Notes under the pieces: generated by a model
Seen by the model: only the letters and a program-made list of their open reading frames with translations
The model's database searches: none
What the model was told of the DNA's origin: nothing
NCBI GenBank assembly: GCA_963726665.1
Contig: CAVSDW010000009.1
Coordinates: 1-64,000 of the forward strand
Reading direction: 5' to 3'
Length of the DNA stretch: 64,000 nt
DNA from: RPQJ01 sp963726665
GTDB taxonomy: Bacteria; Pseudomonadota; Gammaproteobacteria; Steroidobacterales; Steroidobacteraceae
Shown: positions 19,825 through 27,705 of the stretch, in pieces
Layout of the letters: the number at the start of each line of letters is the position of its first letter
How positions within the stretch are numbered: position 1 is the stretch's first letter
Translations under genes and position numbers: made by a program

Positions 19825-20924
19825 GCCTCGCCTCTCGCTTTCTCCGGGTACAGGGACAGCAGTCCTTGCGCGTTCGCGCTCGCGATCCCGCGCTCCGTGA
19901 TGATGCCCGTGACGAGACGCGCCGGCGTGACGTCGAAGCCTGGGTTCGCGACGGCGCTGCCCGGGTTCACCACCTCGACCTCGAGTACCTGCCCGTCGTC
20001 CGAGCGTCCACGCACGTGCGTGACCTCCCGCGCCGACCGCTCCTCGATGGGAACCTCGCTCAAGCCGTCGGAAATGTTCCAGTCGATGGTCGAGGTCGGC
20101 AGGGCCGCGTAGAACGGCACGCCGTTGTCGCGGGCAGCAAGTGCCTTGAGATACGTGCCGATCTTGTTCGCTACGTCGCCGCTGCGGGTCGCGCGATCGC
20201 TGCCGACGATGCAGACGTCCACACGACCCCGCTGCATGAGATGGCCGCCGGCATTGTCCACGACGACCTCGTGCGAAATGCCATGGGCGGCCAGCTCGAA
20301 CGCGGTGAGCGACGCGCCCTGGTTGCGCGGCCGCGTCTCGTCCACGAGGACGTGCACCGCGATCCCGGACTCGTGGGCCGCGTACACGGGCGCGAGCGCC
20401 GTGCCCCAGTCCACGCAGGCGAGCCAGCCGGCGTTGCAATGGGTGAGCACGTTCACCGGCCGCCGGTCCGCGGCTGAACTCAGCTGCTCGATGATCGTCG
20501 CGCCGTGCCGGCCGATGGCGGCGCAGGCGGCGACGTCCTCGTCCGCGATCCTCGCCGCTTCGGCGTATGCACGTTCCGCGCGATGCGCCGGCCTGTCGGG
20601 CATGAGCACCGCGGCCATGCGGCCCAGGGCCCAGCGCAGGTTGACCGCCGTCGGCCGCGTCCCGCCGAGCAGCGCGAGCGCGGCCTGCAGGCTCGCGTCG
20701 GAGGCGTCGACGCGCATGGCCAACGCCACCCCGTATGCGGCCGTGACGCCGATGAGCGGCGCGCCGCGCACGATCATGTCGCGGATCGCACGGGTCGCGT
20801 CATCGACGGTGCGCAGGTGGCACACCTCGAGGGAAAACGGCAGGCGCGTCTGGTCGATCACGGCGACCGTCCAGCCGTCGTCCGCGACGAAAATGCTGCG
20901 CCAGGGTTCGCCGCGGATGCGCAT
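19821..20924 (-). CDS. mtnA: S-methyl-5-thioribose-1-phosphate isomerase
   Basis: The enzyme converts 5-methylthioribose-1-phosphate (and, in shunt organisms, 5-deoxyribose-1-phosphate) to the ribulose form. The 367-residue protein has RGAPLIGVTAAYG, the catalytic C163 in LTHCNAGWLA and the catalytic D243 in GSDRATRSGDVANKIGT, the standard MtnA pattern within the eIF2B-like family. It lies 39 bases downstream of mtnP and overlaps the aldolase start. A few C-terminal blocks (NPGFDVTPARLVTGIITERG) also match. Confidence 0.96.
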   Translation of the reverse strand: MRIRGEPWRSIFVADDGWTVAVIDQTRLPFSLEVCHLRTVDDATRAIRDMIVRGAPLIGVTAAYGVALAMRVDASDASLQAALALLGGTRPTAVNLRWALGRMAAVLMPDRPAHRAERAYAEAARIADEDVAACAAIGRHGATIIEQLSSAADRRPVNVLTHCNAGWLACVDWGTALAPVYAAHESGIAVHVLVDETRPRNQGASLTAFELAAHGISHEVVVDNAGGHLMQRGRVDVCIVGSDRATRSGDVANKIGTYLKALAARDNGVPFYAALPTSTIDWNISDGLSEVPIEERSAREVTHVRGRSDDGQVLEVEVVNPGSAVANPGFDVTPARLVTGIITERGIASANAQGLLSLYPEKARGEA

Positions 20925-20963
20925 CAGGACCTCCGGGGCACGAGCTTGCCACGTGGCCTCACG

Positions 20964-21842
20964 TCACGTGCTCCGGAGCACTCGCCCGGCCACGGCGTCC
21001 AGCTTCACGATCAGGTCGGGGTCGCGCCATTCGGGTTGCGTCAGGATAGCGCCGTCGAGCGCACGGTCCGATCGCACTGGACAGGGGATGTGCTCGGCCG
21101 GAAAGTTCTTCGCGAGCCGCGCGAACAGCCGCTGCGCCTTGCCGCGATTCTGTTCCATCACCTTGAGCAGCGTGGCGACCTCGACGGAGTCGTGGGTCGG
21201 GTGCCAGCAGTCGTAGTCGGTCACCATGCAGACGACCGCGTAGGTGATCTCCGCCTCACGGGCCAGCTTGGCCTCGGGCATCGAGGTCATGTGGATCACA
21301 TCAAAGCCCGCGGCCCGGTAGGCCAGCGACTCGGCAAGCGTTGAGAACTGCGGGCCTTCCATGCAGACGGCAGTGCCGCCGCGGCGAAACGGGATGCCTT
21401 CTGCCTCGGCCGCCAGCGCCACGAGGTCCTGCAGTGCGGGGCCGACCGGGTGCGCGAACGGCACGTGCGCCACGCAGCCGGCGCCGAAGAAGCTGCTCTC
21501 GCGGCGCACCGTGCGATCCACAAAATTATCGACCAGCACGAAGGTGCCCGGGCTCAACTCCTCCCGGAAGGACCCGCACGCCGAAAACGAGACGAGATCC
21601 GTGACCCCGGCGCGCTTCATGGCGTCGACGTTGGCGCGGTAGTTGATGTCGGACGGCGAGTGACGGTGGCCCCGCCCGTGACGCGGCAGGAACACGACCT
21701 CGGTCGCGCCCACGCGCCCGAAGCGCAGCGCGTCCGACGGCTCGCCCCAGGGCGTCGAGATGCGCCGTTCCTCGAGGCCCGTGAGGCCTGGAAGGTCGTA
21801 GATTCCGGAGCCGCCGATGATCCCGAGCACTGCCTTGGTCAT
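20964..21842 (-). CDS. mtnP: S-methyl-5'-thioadenosine phosphorylase
   Basis: MtnP splits methylthioadenosine (often also 5'-deoxyadenosine) with phosphate, giving adenine and the sugar-1-phosphate. The 292-residue protein shows GIIGGSGIYDLPGL, the phosphate-binding RHGRGHRHSP, the methionine of ACMEGPQF-type loops (VCMEGPQFST) and TDYDCW with D209 and D211. The two aspartates of TDYDCW favour 6-aminopurine substrates, as in MTA phosphorylase, over guanosine/inosine phosphorylase. It is the first gene of the four-gene operon and is divergent from the HMG-CoA reductase gene, with 119 bases between starts. Confidence 0.94.
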   Translation of the reverse strand: MTKAVLGIIGGSGIYDLPGLTGLEERRISTPWGEPSDALRFGRVGATEVVFLPRHGRGHRHSPSDINYRANVDAMKRAGVTDLVSFSACGSFREELSPGTFVLVDNFVDRTVRRESSFFGAGCVAHVPFAHPVGPALQDLVALAAEAEGIPFRRGGTAVCMEGPQFSTLAESLAYRAAGFDVIHMTSMPEAKLAREAEITYAVVCMVTDYDCWHPTHDSVEVATLLKVMEQNRGKAQRLFARLAKNFPAEHIPCPVRSDRALDGAILTQPEWRDPDLIVKLDAVAGRVLRST

Positions 21843-21961
21843 GTCACGAGTCCGACTTCAATGTTCGACAGTTTACCGGTGACTGGCGTCCGGGCGGGCG
21901 CGAATGTTGCAATAATCGTTGGCCGCCCGCGGACCGGCTGGAGCGGCACACCGGAGGATCC

Positions 21962-23143
21962 ATGTCCAACGCCGACCGAGACCGCATTCCTCGCGACCCC
22001 ACCGCCGACCACACACAGGAGATGGCGTCGAAACGGGCCGAATTCCTGCGCAGCAGGACCGGGGCAACCCTCACTCACGTGCAGGGTTACACGATCGATC
22101 CGGGACTGCTGCCCGGCAACATCGAGAACTTCACCGGCGTCGCCCAGGTGCCCGTCGGCATCGCCGGGCCGCTCCGGGTCAACGGCGAGCATGCCAAGGG
22201 CGACTTCTTCGTGCCGATGGCGACCACCGAGGGCACGCTGGTCGCGAGCTACAACCGCGGCATGCGGGTGCTCGCCGAAAGTGGCGGCGTCACGGCCACC
22301 GTCGTGAAGCGCTCCATGCAGCGCGCGCCCGTATTCATGTTCGGGACCGCGCGCGAGGCGCGTGACTTCGGCGAGTGGCTCACCCGGAACCACGACGGCG
22401 TGCGCGCCGCGGCCGAGTCCACGACGCGCAGCGGCCGGCTGGTCGAGATCGAGCAATACGCGCTCGCGAACATGCTGTACCTGCGCTTCAACTTCACGAC
22501 CGGCGACGCAGCCGGCCAGAACATGACCGGCAAGGCCACGCACGCTGCCTGCGAGTGGATCCGCGAGGCATACCCCGGGCGTCCGAAATACATGCTGTCC
22601 GGGAGCATGGACACGGACAAGAAGCACTCGGCAGTCAACACGCTCCGGACCCGAGGCCGGCGCGTCGTGGCCGAAGCCGTGCTCAGGAAAGACGTTCTCG
22701 CGCGACTGATGCGCGTCGATACCCGGGACCTCTTCAGGGCGCGGCAGGTGTCGAACGCGGGATCGCTGATGGCGGGCAGCGCCTATAACGGGCCGCACGC
22801 CGCGAATGGCATCGCGGCGATGTTCATCGCCTGCGGCCAGGACGTGGCGAACGTCGCCGAGTCACACGCGGGCATCACTTACGCGCAACTGCTCGACAAC
22901 GGCGACTATTACTGGTCGGTCACCCTGCCCTCGCTGATCGTCGCCAGTTACGGTGGCGGCACCGGGCTGCCGACGCAGCGCGAATGCCTCGAGGTGCTCG
23001 GTTGCTACGGGACGGGCAAGGCCGACAAGCTCGCTGAGATCGTCGCGGCCACGGTGCTCGCAGGCGACGTGTCGCTCGGCTGCGCCGTGCTCGCGGACGA
23101 ATGGGTCACTGCCCACGAGCAACTGGGGCGCAACCGGCCCTGA
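21962..23143 (+). CDS. Class I hydroxymethylglutaryl-CoA reductase
   Basis: The enzyme reduces HMG-CoA to mevalonate. The 393-residue protein has ENFTGVAQVPVGIAGPL, the catalytic E90 in TTEGTLVAS, D182 in GDAAGQNM, K221 in DTDKKHSAVN and a C-terminal His in WVTAHEQLGRNRP. The C-terminal His-x4-basic pattern and the overall blocks match class I, the eukaryotic/archaeal type, rather than the class II degradative enzyme common in bacteria. A consensus GGAGGATCC precedes the ATG. No other mevalonate-pathway gene is visible in the window. Confidence 0.9.
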   Translation: MSNADRDRIPRDPTADHTQEMASKRAEFLRSRTGATLTHVQGYTIDPGLLPGNIENFTGVAQVPVGIAGPLRVNGEHAKGDFFVPMATTEGTLVASYNRGMRVLAESGGVTATVVKRSMQRAPVFMFGTAREARDFGEWLTRNHDGVRAAAESTTRSGRLVEIEQYALANMLYLRFNFTTGDAAGQNMTGKATHAACEWIREAYPGRPKYMLSGSMDTDKKHSAVNTLRTRGRRVVAEAVLRKDVLARLMRVDTRDLFRARQVSNAGSLMAGSAYNGPHAANGIAAMFIACGQDVANVAESHAGITYAQLLDNGDYYWSVTLPSLIVASYGGGTGLPTQRECLEVLGCYGTGKADKLAEIVAATVLAGDVSLGCAVLADEWVTAHEQLGRNRP

Positions 23144-23183
23144 CGCCCGTCGCGGGAACAGCCGGTCATTGCAGGGCGTGAGG

Positions 23184-24839
23184 TCAGTCGAGGATCGCAC
23201 CCTCGCAGGCGGGGCGCACGTGCCTACGATAGCGACGCATGAAACCGTGCGGGACCTCGCGCTCGTACGGTCGCCAGGCAGCTTCTCGCCGGGCCAGCGT
23301 GGCCTCATCCACGTGCAGCGTCAGCGCGCGGCCGGGGATGTCGATCTCGACGAGGTCGCCGTCCTCGATCAACGCAATCGGCCCGCCGTCGCTCGCCTCT
23401 GGACAGACGTGGCCAACGCAGGGTCCCGAAGTCGCGCCGGAGAACCGGCCATCGGTGACCAGCGCGGCCTTCTTCAGGCCCTTCATCTTCAACGCCATCG
23501 TGGCACCCAACATCTCGGGCATGCCGGGCGCTCCCTTCGGGCCGAGGTAGCGCAGCACCACGACGTCACCCTGCTTGATCCGGTCCGCGGCGATCGCTTG
23601 CAGCGCCTCCTCCTCCGAGTTGAAGCACACGGCTGGACCCTTGCAATGGATCATCGACGGGTCCACGCCCGCCTGCTTGATGATCGCGGTGTCAGGCGCA
23701 AGGTTCCCGCGCAGGACCGTGATCGCGCCTGTCGCGCGGAACGCCTTTTCCACGGGCGGTATGACGCTGCTGTTCACGACCCGCGCGGCATCGATGGTGG
23801 CCTTCAGCGGCTTGCCGGTGACCGTCATGCAACTGGTGTCCAGGAAGCGCTCCATCTGCTTGAGCACCGCCGGCATCCCGCCTGCCGCCCAGAGGTCCTG
23901 GATGCCGTAGGGACCATTCGGGCTGACCGCCAGCAGCGTCGGCACGTCGCCGGCAGCTTCGAAATCGGCCATGGTCAGGCGCACCTCGGCCGCGTGCGCA
24001 ATCGCAGGCAGGTGCAGGGCAGTATTCGTCGACCCGCCGATGGCCATCGCCATGCGGACCGCATTGGTGAACGCTGCCGGCGTGAACATCTGCCGCGCAT
24101 TCAGCCCTTCCTTGACCATCGCGACGATGCGCTCCCCCGTCCGCCGCGCTGCGTCCAGCTTGTCGCTGTGCCAGCCGGGGATGTTGCTGGTGCCGGGCAG
24201 GCACAGTCCGAAGACCTCCGCGAGGCACTGGAAGGTGTTGGCCGTGCCCATGATCTCGCAGGCTCCGCAGGTGGAGCATGTGGCCGTCTTCATCAGCAGC
24301 AGCGGGTCGTCGCCGTAGTCACCGTGGTCGATGGAATTTCGCTGGCCAGCCGCATTGCGGATGTCCATCTGTCCAGGCCCGCCCGACAGATAGATGACCG
24401 GGATGTCGAGGCGGGCCGCCGCCATCATCACGGCCGGATTGATCTTGTCGCAACCCGCGATCACGACCATGCCGTCGTAGGGCTGCGACCGGATGTGCGT
24501 CTCGATGATGTCGGCGATGAGGTCGCGCTGGGCGAGCACGAACCGCATGCCGTCGTGGGCCATGGCGACGCCGTCACAGGGCGCCGGCACGTTGAACTCC
24601 GCGCATTCGCCGCCCGCTGCGAGGATGCCGTCATGCACCTTGCGCGCGAGCCGGTCGAGGTGGGAGTGCCCCGTCGTGAGCTCGGTGTGCGAATTGGCGA
24701 TCGCGATCAGCGGCCGGGTCGCGAGCTTGTCGGTGTTGAAACCCGCCCCGTGCAGCAGGCCCTTGCGGAACATATTCATGATCGGGCTCGCGCTACCCGA
24801 GATGATGTCGCTGCGCTTTTTCGAAGTTTTTTCGGTCAT
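23184..24839 (-). CDS. IlvD/Edd family dihydroxy-acid or sugar-acid dehydratase
   Basis: The 551-residue protein carries the family blocks NSHTELTTGHSHLDRLAR, AGCDKINPAVMMAA (C130, D131, K132), TCSTCGACEIMGTAN (C188/C191/C194) and TDGRFSGATSGPCVGHV. It dehydrates 2,3-dihydroxy acids to 2-oxo acids on an iron-sulfur cluster. The first loop reads GHSHL without a cysteine, as in the oxygen-labile [4Fe-4S] E. coli-type enzymes. The motif GACEIMGTANTFQCLAEV departs from the classical branched-chain enzyme, and the operon (aldehyde dehydrogenase, 2-hydroxyacid oxidase) is catabolic. A sugar-acid substrate is therefore as likely as dihydroxyisovalerate. It is last in a three-gene minus-strand unit. 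Confidence 0.85.
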   Translation of the reverse strand: MTEKTSKKRSDIISGSASPIMNMFRKGLLHGAGFNTDKLATRPLIAIANSHTELTTGHSHLDRLARKVHDGILAAGGECAEFNVPAPCDGVAMAHDGMRFVLAQRDLIADIIETHIRSQPYDGMVVIAGCDKINPAVMMAAARLDIPVIYLSGGPGQMDIRNAAGQRNSIDHGDYGDDPLLLMKTATCSTCGACEIMGTANTFQCLAEVFGLCLPGTSNIPGWHSDKLDAARRTGERIVAMVKEGLNARQMFTPAAFTNAVRMAMAIGGSTNTALHLPAIAHAAEVRLTMADFEAAGDVPTLLAVSPNGPYGIQDLWAAGGMPAVLKQMERFLDTSCMTVTGKPLKATIDAARVVNSSVIPPVEKAFRATGAITVLRGNLAPDTAIIKQAGVDPSMIHCKGPAVCFNSEEEALQAIAADRIKQGDVVVLRYLGPKGAPGMPEMLGATMALKMKGLKKAALVTDGRFSGATSGPCVGHVCPEASDGGPIALIEDGDLVEIDIPGRALTLHVDEATLARREAAWRPYEREVPHGFMRRYRRHVRPACEGAILD

Positions 24840-24870
24840 CGTGTTCTCCGGGGGCCTGGCTATCTTCGCC

Positions 24871-26019
24871 TCAGGCGTCGAGTACGCCGCGATCGACGTC
24901 GGCGATGCGCGCCACGCCTGCGAGGGCCATCGCCACCTGCAGTTCGAGCTTGAAGCCGGCGAGCAGGTCCGAAAGGCCTTTTTGACCAGCGCCGGCCATC
25001 GCCCAGATCCAGGGACGACCGATCAAGGCGCCGCGCGCACCCAGCGCCACGGCCTTGAGCACGTCGATCCCGCCGCGAATACCTCCGTCGACGAGCACCT
25101 CGACCCGGTCACCCACGGCGGCCACGACCCCGGGCAATTTCGAGGCCGAGGACGCGACGCAGTCGAGCTGGCGCCCGCCGTGATTCGACACCACCACGCC
25201 GTCGGCGCCGGCGTCCACGGCGGCGCGCGCGTCATCCGGCTCGAGCACGCCCTTGATGTAAAGCTTGCCGTCCCAGATGCCACGCAACCATTCGATGTCT
25301 TTCCAGCTGACCGTCGGGTCGAACTGCGCGTCGATCCAGGCCTTGTAGGCGTGCAGATCCGTGGGGTCGGGAACAACGTCGGACAGGCTGCCGAAGCTGT
25401 GCGGCTTGCCGCGGAGGCCCACGTCCGTGATCCACCCCGGCCGCGTACCCAGCTGCCAGGCCTTGGCAAGCTTCGCACGCAGGGTGTCCCGGCCAAGCAT
25501 GCCGTTACGAAAGTCACGGTATCGCAGCCCCGCCACCGCGAGGTCCACGGTGAAGAGCAGGGCCGTGCAGCCACCGGCCCTGGCGCGCGCCAGCAGGCGC
25601 TGCACGACCTCGCGATCGCGCATCATGTAGAGCTGGAACCAGAACGGCCCAACTGCCGCGGCGCGGATCTCCTCGATCGGGCAGATGCCCACGGTCGAGA
25701 GCGTAAACGGCACTCCCGCCTGGTCCGCCGCCCGCATCGCCTGGACTTCTCCGCGGCGCGCGAACATGCCGGCCATGCCGACAGGCGCAAGCGCGAGCGG
25801 GATTGACGCCTCCTGGCCAGCCAGGGTCGTGGATGTGTCGATGGCGGACACGTCGCGCATCACGCGCTGACGAACGCGGAGGGCCGCCAGGTCGGCGACA
25901 TTCGCCGCCATCGTGCGCTCGTCGTTCGCCCCGCCATCGACGTAGTCGAACAGGAATCGCGGCAGGCGCTTCTCAGCAAGCCGACGGTAGTCGGCGGAAG
26001 TCACCGGCGCGACATTCAT
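24871..26019 (-). CDS. FMN-dependent alpha-hydroxy-acid oxidase/dehydrogenase (LldD-like)
   Basis: The 382-residue TIM-barrel flavoprotein shows RFLFDYVDGGANDERT at the N-terminus, ALAPVGMAGMF for FMN binding, the catalytic H280 in VSNHGGRQLD and the phosphate-binding DGGIRGGIDVLKA. These are the marks of the L-lactate dehydrogenase/glycolate oxidase/mandelate dehydrogenase family. The length and lack of a cytochrome b2 domain fit the membrane-associated LldD or MdlB type feeding electrons to quinone. It lies 12 bases downstream of the aldehyde dehydrogenase, so a hydroxy acid produced in the same pathway is the likely substrate. Confidence 0.92.
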   Translation of the reverse strand: MNVAPVTSADYRRLAEKRLPRFLFDYVDGGANDERTMAANVADLAALRVRQRVMRDVSAIDTSTTLAGQEASIPLALAPVGMAGMFARRGEVQAMRAADQAGVPFTLSTVGICPIEEIRAAAVGPFWFQLYMMRDREVVQRLLARARAGGCTALLFTVDLAVAGLRYRDFRNGMLGRDTLRAKLAKAWQLGTRPGWITDVGLRGKPHSFGSLSDVVPDPTDLHAYKAWIDAQFDPTVSWKDIEWLRGIWDGKLYIKGVLEPDDARAAVDAGADGVVVSNHGGRQLDCVASSASKLPGVVAAVGDRVEVLVDGGIRGGIDVLKAVALGARGALIGRPWIWAMAGAGQKGLSDLLAGFKLELQVAMALAGVARIADVDRGVLDA

Positions 26020-26031
26020 GGAGCGTCTCCG

Positions 26032-27489
26032 TCAGGATTTCAGTCGCAGCATGAAGTTCAGCAACTTCAACGCGCCCTTGTCGTAGGGCGGCATCATGCG
26101 GTTGATCAGCCGAATAGGTCCCTGGTAGAACACGGGCCGCATCTTGGAGAAGGTCGTGAAGCCTTCCACCCCGTGGTAGTGCCCCATGCCGCTGTTGCCG
26201 ATGCCGCCGAACGGCAGGCTGTGCAGGCCTGCATGGATCAAGCCGTCGTTCACAGTCACGCCGCCCGACATGACGTGAGTGATGTACCACTCCTGCAGCG
26301 GCTTGTCGTTCGTGTACACATAGAAGGCCAGCGGGCGCGGACGCGCCTTGATGTACTCCGCCACCTCCTCCCGCGTCCGATACGTGCGAATCGGGAGCAG
26401 CGGCCCGAAGATCTCACGCTGCAGGATCTCCATGTCATCCGTCGGGTTGAGCACCAGGTGCGGCGGCATCTTGCGCAGCGCGCGGTCGGGCTTCTGGCCC
26501 TCGACGAGGTTGACCAGCCGCGCGCCTTTGCGCCGCGCGTCCTCGAGCGTGGTCTCGAGGCGGCGATAGGACCGCTCGTCGATGATCGAGGTGTAGTCGT
26601 TGCCGTTGACGTCGGGGTAGCGCTCATTTACCACTTTGCGCGCCAGCCGGACGAAGTCCTCCACCTTGTCTTCCTGCAGGAAGAGGTAATCCACGTTCGT
26701 GCAGATCTGGCCAGCGTTCAGCAGCTTGACCCACATGATTCGTTCGACAGCAGTCTGCACCGGATAGTCGGGCGCGACGACCGCCGGTGACTTGCCACCG
26801 AGTTCGAGCGTGACCGGGGTCAGATTTCGCGCAGCACTCGCCATCACCGCCTTGCCGGTCTGCGGCGAGCCGGTGAAGAAGATGTGGTCGAAGGGCAGCG
26901 TCGTGAAGGCCGGGCCGCGCCCGTTGCCGTCCTCGAAGAACTTGAGCTTGTCCTCCGGCAGGTATTTCGGCGAGATCTGCATCAACAAGCGCGCGAGATG
27001 GTTCGAGTTCTCCGACATCTTCACCATCGCGCGGTTGCCCGCGGCGATGATGCCCGTCAGCGGCGCAAACGCCATGGAGATCGGGAAATTCCACGGCACC
27101 ACGATGCCCACGACCCCGACAGGCTGCGGGATCACGCGAGCGCGCGCGAATGGATACTGGGTAATGTCGAGTCGACGCTTCTGCGGCTTCATCCAGCGCC
27201 TGAGATGCCTCGTCGCATCGAGAATGCCTTCCTGGTTCAGGAAACACTCCGCGAACAGCGTTTCGAATCTCGAGCGATTGCCATAGTCGAGGTTGACCGC
27301 CTCGACGAGGCGGTCGCGATTCTCCACCAGCAGGCGATGCATGGCCTTGAGATCACGAACGCGCTCCTCGTAATCCGGCATCGGGTGGGCCAGGTGGGCC
27401 CCGCGCTGCCGCTCGAAGCAGTCGATGAACTCCGATGGAATCGTCGGCTCGGCGGCGCTGGCCGCGCCGAGGGGCGTCGTTGCGTTCAT
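26032..27489 (-). CDS. Coniferyl-aldehyde-dehydrogenase-type NAD(P) aldehyde dehydrogenase
   Basis: The 485-residue protein carries VVPWNFPISM, the general base E229 in TLELGGKSP and the catalytic C263 in NAGQICTNVDY. The sub-family traits (short N-terminus, GNSGMGHYHGVEGFTTFS near the end, hydrophobic-basic C-terminal tail) match coniferyl aldehyde dehydrogenase CalB and related long-chain or aryl aldehyde enzymes. The ATG at 27489 is chosen because it gives the family's N-terminus. It heads the minus-strand unit with the 2-hydroxyacid oxidase and IlvD-like dehydratase, and is divergent from a GMC alcohol oxidoreductase that could supply its aldehyde. Confidence 0.88.
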   Translation of the reverse strand: MNATTPLGAASAAEPTIPSEFIDCFERQRGAHLAHPMPDYEERVRDLKAMHRLLVENRDRLVEAVNLDYGNRSRFETLFAECFLNQEGILDATRHLRRWMKPQKRRLDITQYPFARARVIPQPVGVVGIVVPWNFPISMAFAPLTGIIAAGNRAMVKMSENSNHLARLLMQISPKYLPEDKLKFFEDGNGRGPAFTTLPFDHIFFTGSPQTGKAVMASAARNLTPVTLELGGKSPAVVAPDYPVQTAVERIMWVKLLNAGQICTNVDYLFLQEDKVEDFVRLARKVVNERYPDVNGNDYTSIIDERSYRRLETTLEDARRKGARLVNLVEGQKPDRALRKMPPHLVLNPTDDMEILQREIFGPLLPIRTYRTREEVAEYIKARPRPLAFYVYTNDKPLQEWYITHVMSGGVTVNDGLIHAGLHSLPFGGIGNSGMGHYHGVEGFTTFSKMRPVFYQGPIRLINRMMPPYDKGALKLLNFMLRLKS

Positions 27490-27705
27490 GTTCGTCCTCC
27501 GGGCCCGCGGCTGCCGTGGTCGCCGGTTCCCGCTGCGGCCGCATGTCCGCTGAGTTAAGCACATTCGAGCAGGCGACCCGTACCATAGATTATGTAGAAG
27601 CGCCGATACGATTGCTTATCACTGCACTCCGGGCGAGGCAGCACGGGTGACGCAGGCCGCAACTCGGCATAAGGTGCCCGGACGCATACGCAGCAAGGGG
27701 TTCAA
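27490..27705. promoter_or_regulatory. Divergent promoter region of the alcohol/aldehyde oxidation genes
   Basis: This 216-base region lies between the aldehyde dehydrogenase and GMC oxidoreductase starts. It holds an A+T-richer stretch around 27580-27620 where promoters are most likely. I find no convincing operator repeat and no regulator gene nearby. Confidence 0.3.

Noticed and set aside
20964..21842. Purine nucleoside phosphorylase (inosine/guanosine) call
   Set aside because: TDYDCW with two aspartates and the link to mtnA indicate MTA phosphorylase.
22953..25806. Large plus-strand open frames across IlvD and LldD genes
   Set aside because: Both overlap genes with well-conserved catalytic motifs on the minus strand and show no domains.
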